Positions 5,305 to 6,599 of a DNA stretch of 6,599 nt are shown here, in pieces. Position 1 is the first letter of the stretch. Each line of letters begins with the position of its first letter. The notes under the pieces were generated by a model. It was not told the DNA's origin. It saw only the letters and a list, made by a program, of their open reading frames with translations, and did no database searches. Origin of the DNA: Euryarchaeota archaeon UBA59 (lineage in GTDB: Archaea; Thermoplasmatota; Poseidoniia; Poseidoniales; Thalassarchaeaceae); assembly GCA_002505495.1 (NCBI GenBank), contig DAVI01000023.1:2103-8701 (forward strand), written 5' to 3'. A program made the translations under genes and the position numbers.

Positions 5305-6599
5305 ATGGCACATGTCTTGGAGAGCGGTCTCGAGTTCTTGGAGCACGACAATCCGAATGGTCTGCCGAAGGTTCGGGGATATAACATCGTCAACGGTCAT
5401 TTGACCTCGGCGAGTGACGGTGGCACCTTCGAGAGCACAAACCCGGCTCGCACCGCCGACTGCCTCGGGGAATTCCCCCTCTCCACCAAAGAAGATGTCC
5501 ACACCGCTTTGGCCGCCGCAAGAGCTGCCTTCCCGGGCTGGGCTGCCACTCCCGCGCCCACGCGTGGACAGATAATCGGAAACATGGGCCGCCTTTTGAT
5601 GGAACACAAGGATGCGATTGTCGCAATTGAGACGCGTGAAATCGGTAAGACGCTGAAGGAGTCGGCAGGCTCAGTGCAAGAAGCGATTGACACCTGCCTC
5701 TTCTTCCAGTCGGAGGGGCGCCGTCTGTACGGTCAGACGGTCAACTCCGAACTGCCAGACAAGGAGTTGTTCACCTACCGCCGCCCGCTCGGTGTTTGTG
5801 GGATTATCAACGCCTGCAACTTTCCGGCGGCGGTCCCTTTCTGGAAGATGATTCCAGCCATCATGTGCGGCAACACCTGCGTTTGGAAGTCGCCGCAAGA
5901 CGCCCCGCTCCTCTCGTTTGCTCTCGCACGAATAATGCATGAGTCGGGTATGCCAGACGGCGTCATCAATTTGATTCACGGAAAGGGCAGTGGCGCAGGC
6001 CAAGACCTCGTCGATGCGGTTGACGAGGGACTCATCAACAAAATCTCGTTCACCGGCTCTACGCCGGTTGGCAAGATGATCGGCGAGATATGCGGCAGAA
6101 ACCTCGTCTCAGCAAGTCTTGAGTTGGGCGGCAAGAACCCGCTAGTGGTGATGCCATCAGCGAACATGGACAACGCCGTCGAAGGCGCCTACTGGGCCGG
6201 CTTCGGCACCGCTGGCCAGCGCTGCACAAGCCTCGGCAACCTGATTCTCCACCAGGACATCTACGACGAGTTCATGGCCAAATTCATGGCAAAGGTTGAG
6301 AGTACGGAAATCGGCGACTCGATGCGCCACGAAGAGGTGCTGTACGGACCAATGCTGTCAGAGAGGTACGCCAAGGACTTCCTGGCTGACGTGGAAGGTC
6401 TGGAGGAACAGGGGGCGACTAAGTTGTTCGGCGAGGGGCGAATCACCAACGAGAACAAGCCCGCAGGATTTGTCGGCGACGCCTCTGAGGGGGCCTACAT
6501 ATGGCCCCATGTCTACTCCGATGTGACTGAGGAGATGGACTGCTTCCACGACGAAATCTTCGGGCCTGCTGTCACGATTGTGAAGGCGACCGACTTCGA
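5305..6599 (+). CDS. NAD(P)-dependent aldehyde dehydrogenase (3' end outside window)
   Basis: A soluble aldehyde dehydrogenase superfamily enzyme that oxidises an aldehyde to the carboxylic acid with NAD(P)+. The first 431 codons are visible, and about 70-100 C-terminal residues are expected beyond the right edge. All key residues are present: N172 in CNFPAA (oxyanion site), K195 in WKSP (cofactor ribose), G251 in FTGST, general base E273 in LELGGKNP, nucleophile C307 in GTAGQRCTS, and E417 in EIFGP. The GTAGQRCT context and the MICGN-CVWK stretch (187-195) resemble ALDH7 (aminoadipate semialdehyde) enzymes more than ALDH1/2, although alpha-ketoglutarate semialdehyde dehydrogenases are also candidates. 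The substrate cannot be settled from sequence alone. The start at 5305 is the only in-frame ATG after the stop at 5197 and gives a normal N-terminal extension of about 50 residues. It is transcribed away from cdc48, with no evident pathway link to it. Confidence 0.95.
   Translation, partial: MAHVLESGLEFLEHDNPNGLPKVRGYNIVNGHLTSASDGGTFESTNPARTADCLGEFPLSTKEDVHTALAAARAAFPGWAATPAPTRGQIIGNMGRLLMEHKDAIVAIETREIGKTLKESAGSVQEAIDTCLFFQSEGRRLYGQTVNSELPDKELFTYRRPLGVCGIINACNFPAAVPFWKMIPAIMCGNTCVWKSPQDAPLLSFALARIMHESGMPDGVINLIHGKGSGAGQDLVDAVDEGLINKISFTGSTPVGKMIGEICGRNLVSASLELGGKNPLVVMPSANMDNAVEGAYWAGFGTAGQRCTSLGNLILHQDIYDEFMAKFMAKVESTEIGDSMRHEEVLYGPMLSERYAKDFLADVEGLEEQGATKLFGEGRITNENKPAGFVGDASEGAYIWPHVYSDVTEEMDCFHDEIFGPAVTIVKATDF

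Larger units (their letters stand above)
5214..5328. repeat. Three CGCTCTC copies in the divergent promoter region
   Basis: CGCTCTC occurs at 5214-5220 and 5254-5260 in direct orientation (starts 40 bp apart) and inverted as GAGAGCG at 5320-5326. The second and third copies extend to a 9-bp match (ACCGCTCTC at 5252-5260 against GAGAGCGGT at 5320-5328). The first lies between the two proposed TATA boxes, the second at the proposed rightward transcript start, the third inside codons 6-8 of the aldehyde dehydrogenase gene. They may be operator half-sites or chance. Confidence 0.4.

Noticed and set aside
5185..5607. Minus-strand open frame of 140 codons overlapping the divergent spacer
   Set aside because: It overlaps the well-supported aldehyde dehydrogenase coding region and the promoter spacer, and its translation resembles no protein family.

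Overview
The window looks like a stretch of archaeal chromosome. The best fit is a Thermoplasmatota-type euryarchaeon, possibly a marine group II (Poseidoniales) relative. Four things point that way: a VAT-like CDC48 with the archaeal SKYYGESE D1 pore loop; a stand-alone 80-residue PRC-barrel protein of the archaeal kind; a DUF4350/DUF58 membrane pair, the first with Asp-rich calcium-type loops; and strong GGTGA/GGAGG Shine-Dalgarno sites with A/T-rich TATA-like boxes instead of bacterial -35/-10 pairs. The order-level assignment is inference; no marker gene in the window settles it.

Layout: four genes lie on the minus strand and one on the plus strand, diverging from a 148-bp spacer (5157-5304). 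Leftwards from the spacer come CDC48 (5156-2931), then after 6 nt a PRC-barrel protein (2924-2682). After an 85-nt gap with its own possible promoter and a perfect inverted repeat comes a DUF4350 membrane protein (2596-968). After 14 nt comes a DUF58 membrane protein that runs off the left edge (953-1). Rightwards is an aldehyde dehydrogenase (5305 onward) cut by the right edge after 431 codons. The DUF58 and aldehyde dehydrogenase reading frames were read by hand because both run off the window.

The genes probably form two leftward transcription units. CDC48 plus the PRC-barrel protein would act in the cytoplasm in protein unfolding and possibly in a scaffold or cell-division role. DUF4350 plus DUF58 would form an envelope complex of the kind that is commonly encoded with a MoxR AAA ATPase; no MoxR gene is inside the window. 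The aldehyde dehydrogenase appears unrelated in pathway and is linked only by the shared divergent promoter region. There are no RNA genes, CRISPR arrays, mobile elements or gene-free stretches over 300 bases. The more interesting points are the CDC48/PRC-barrel coupling, the calcium-loop insertion in DUF4350, and two small repeat structures in the intergenic regions.
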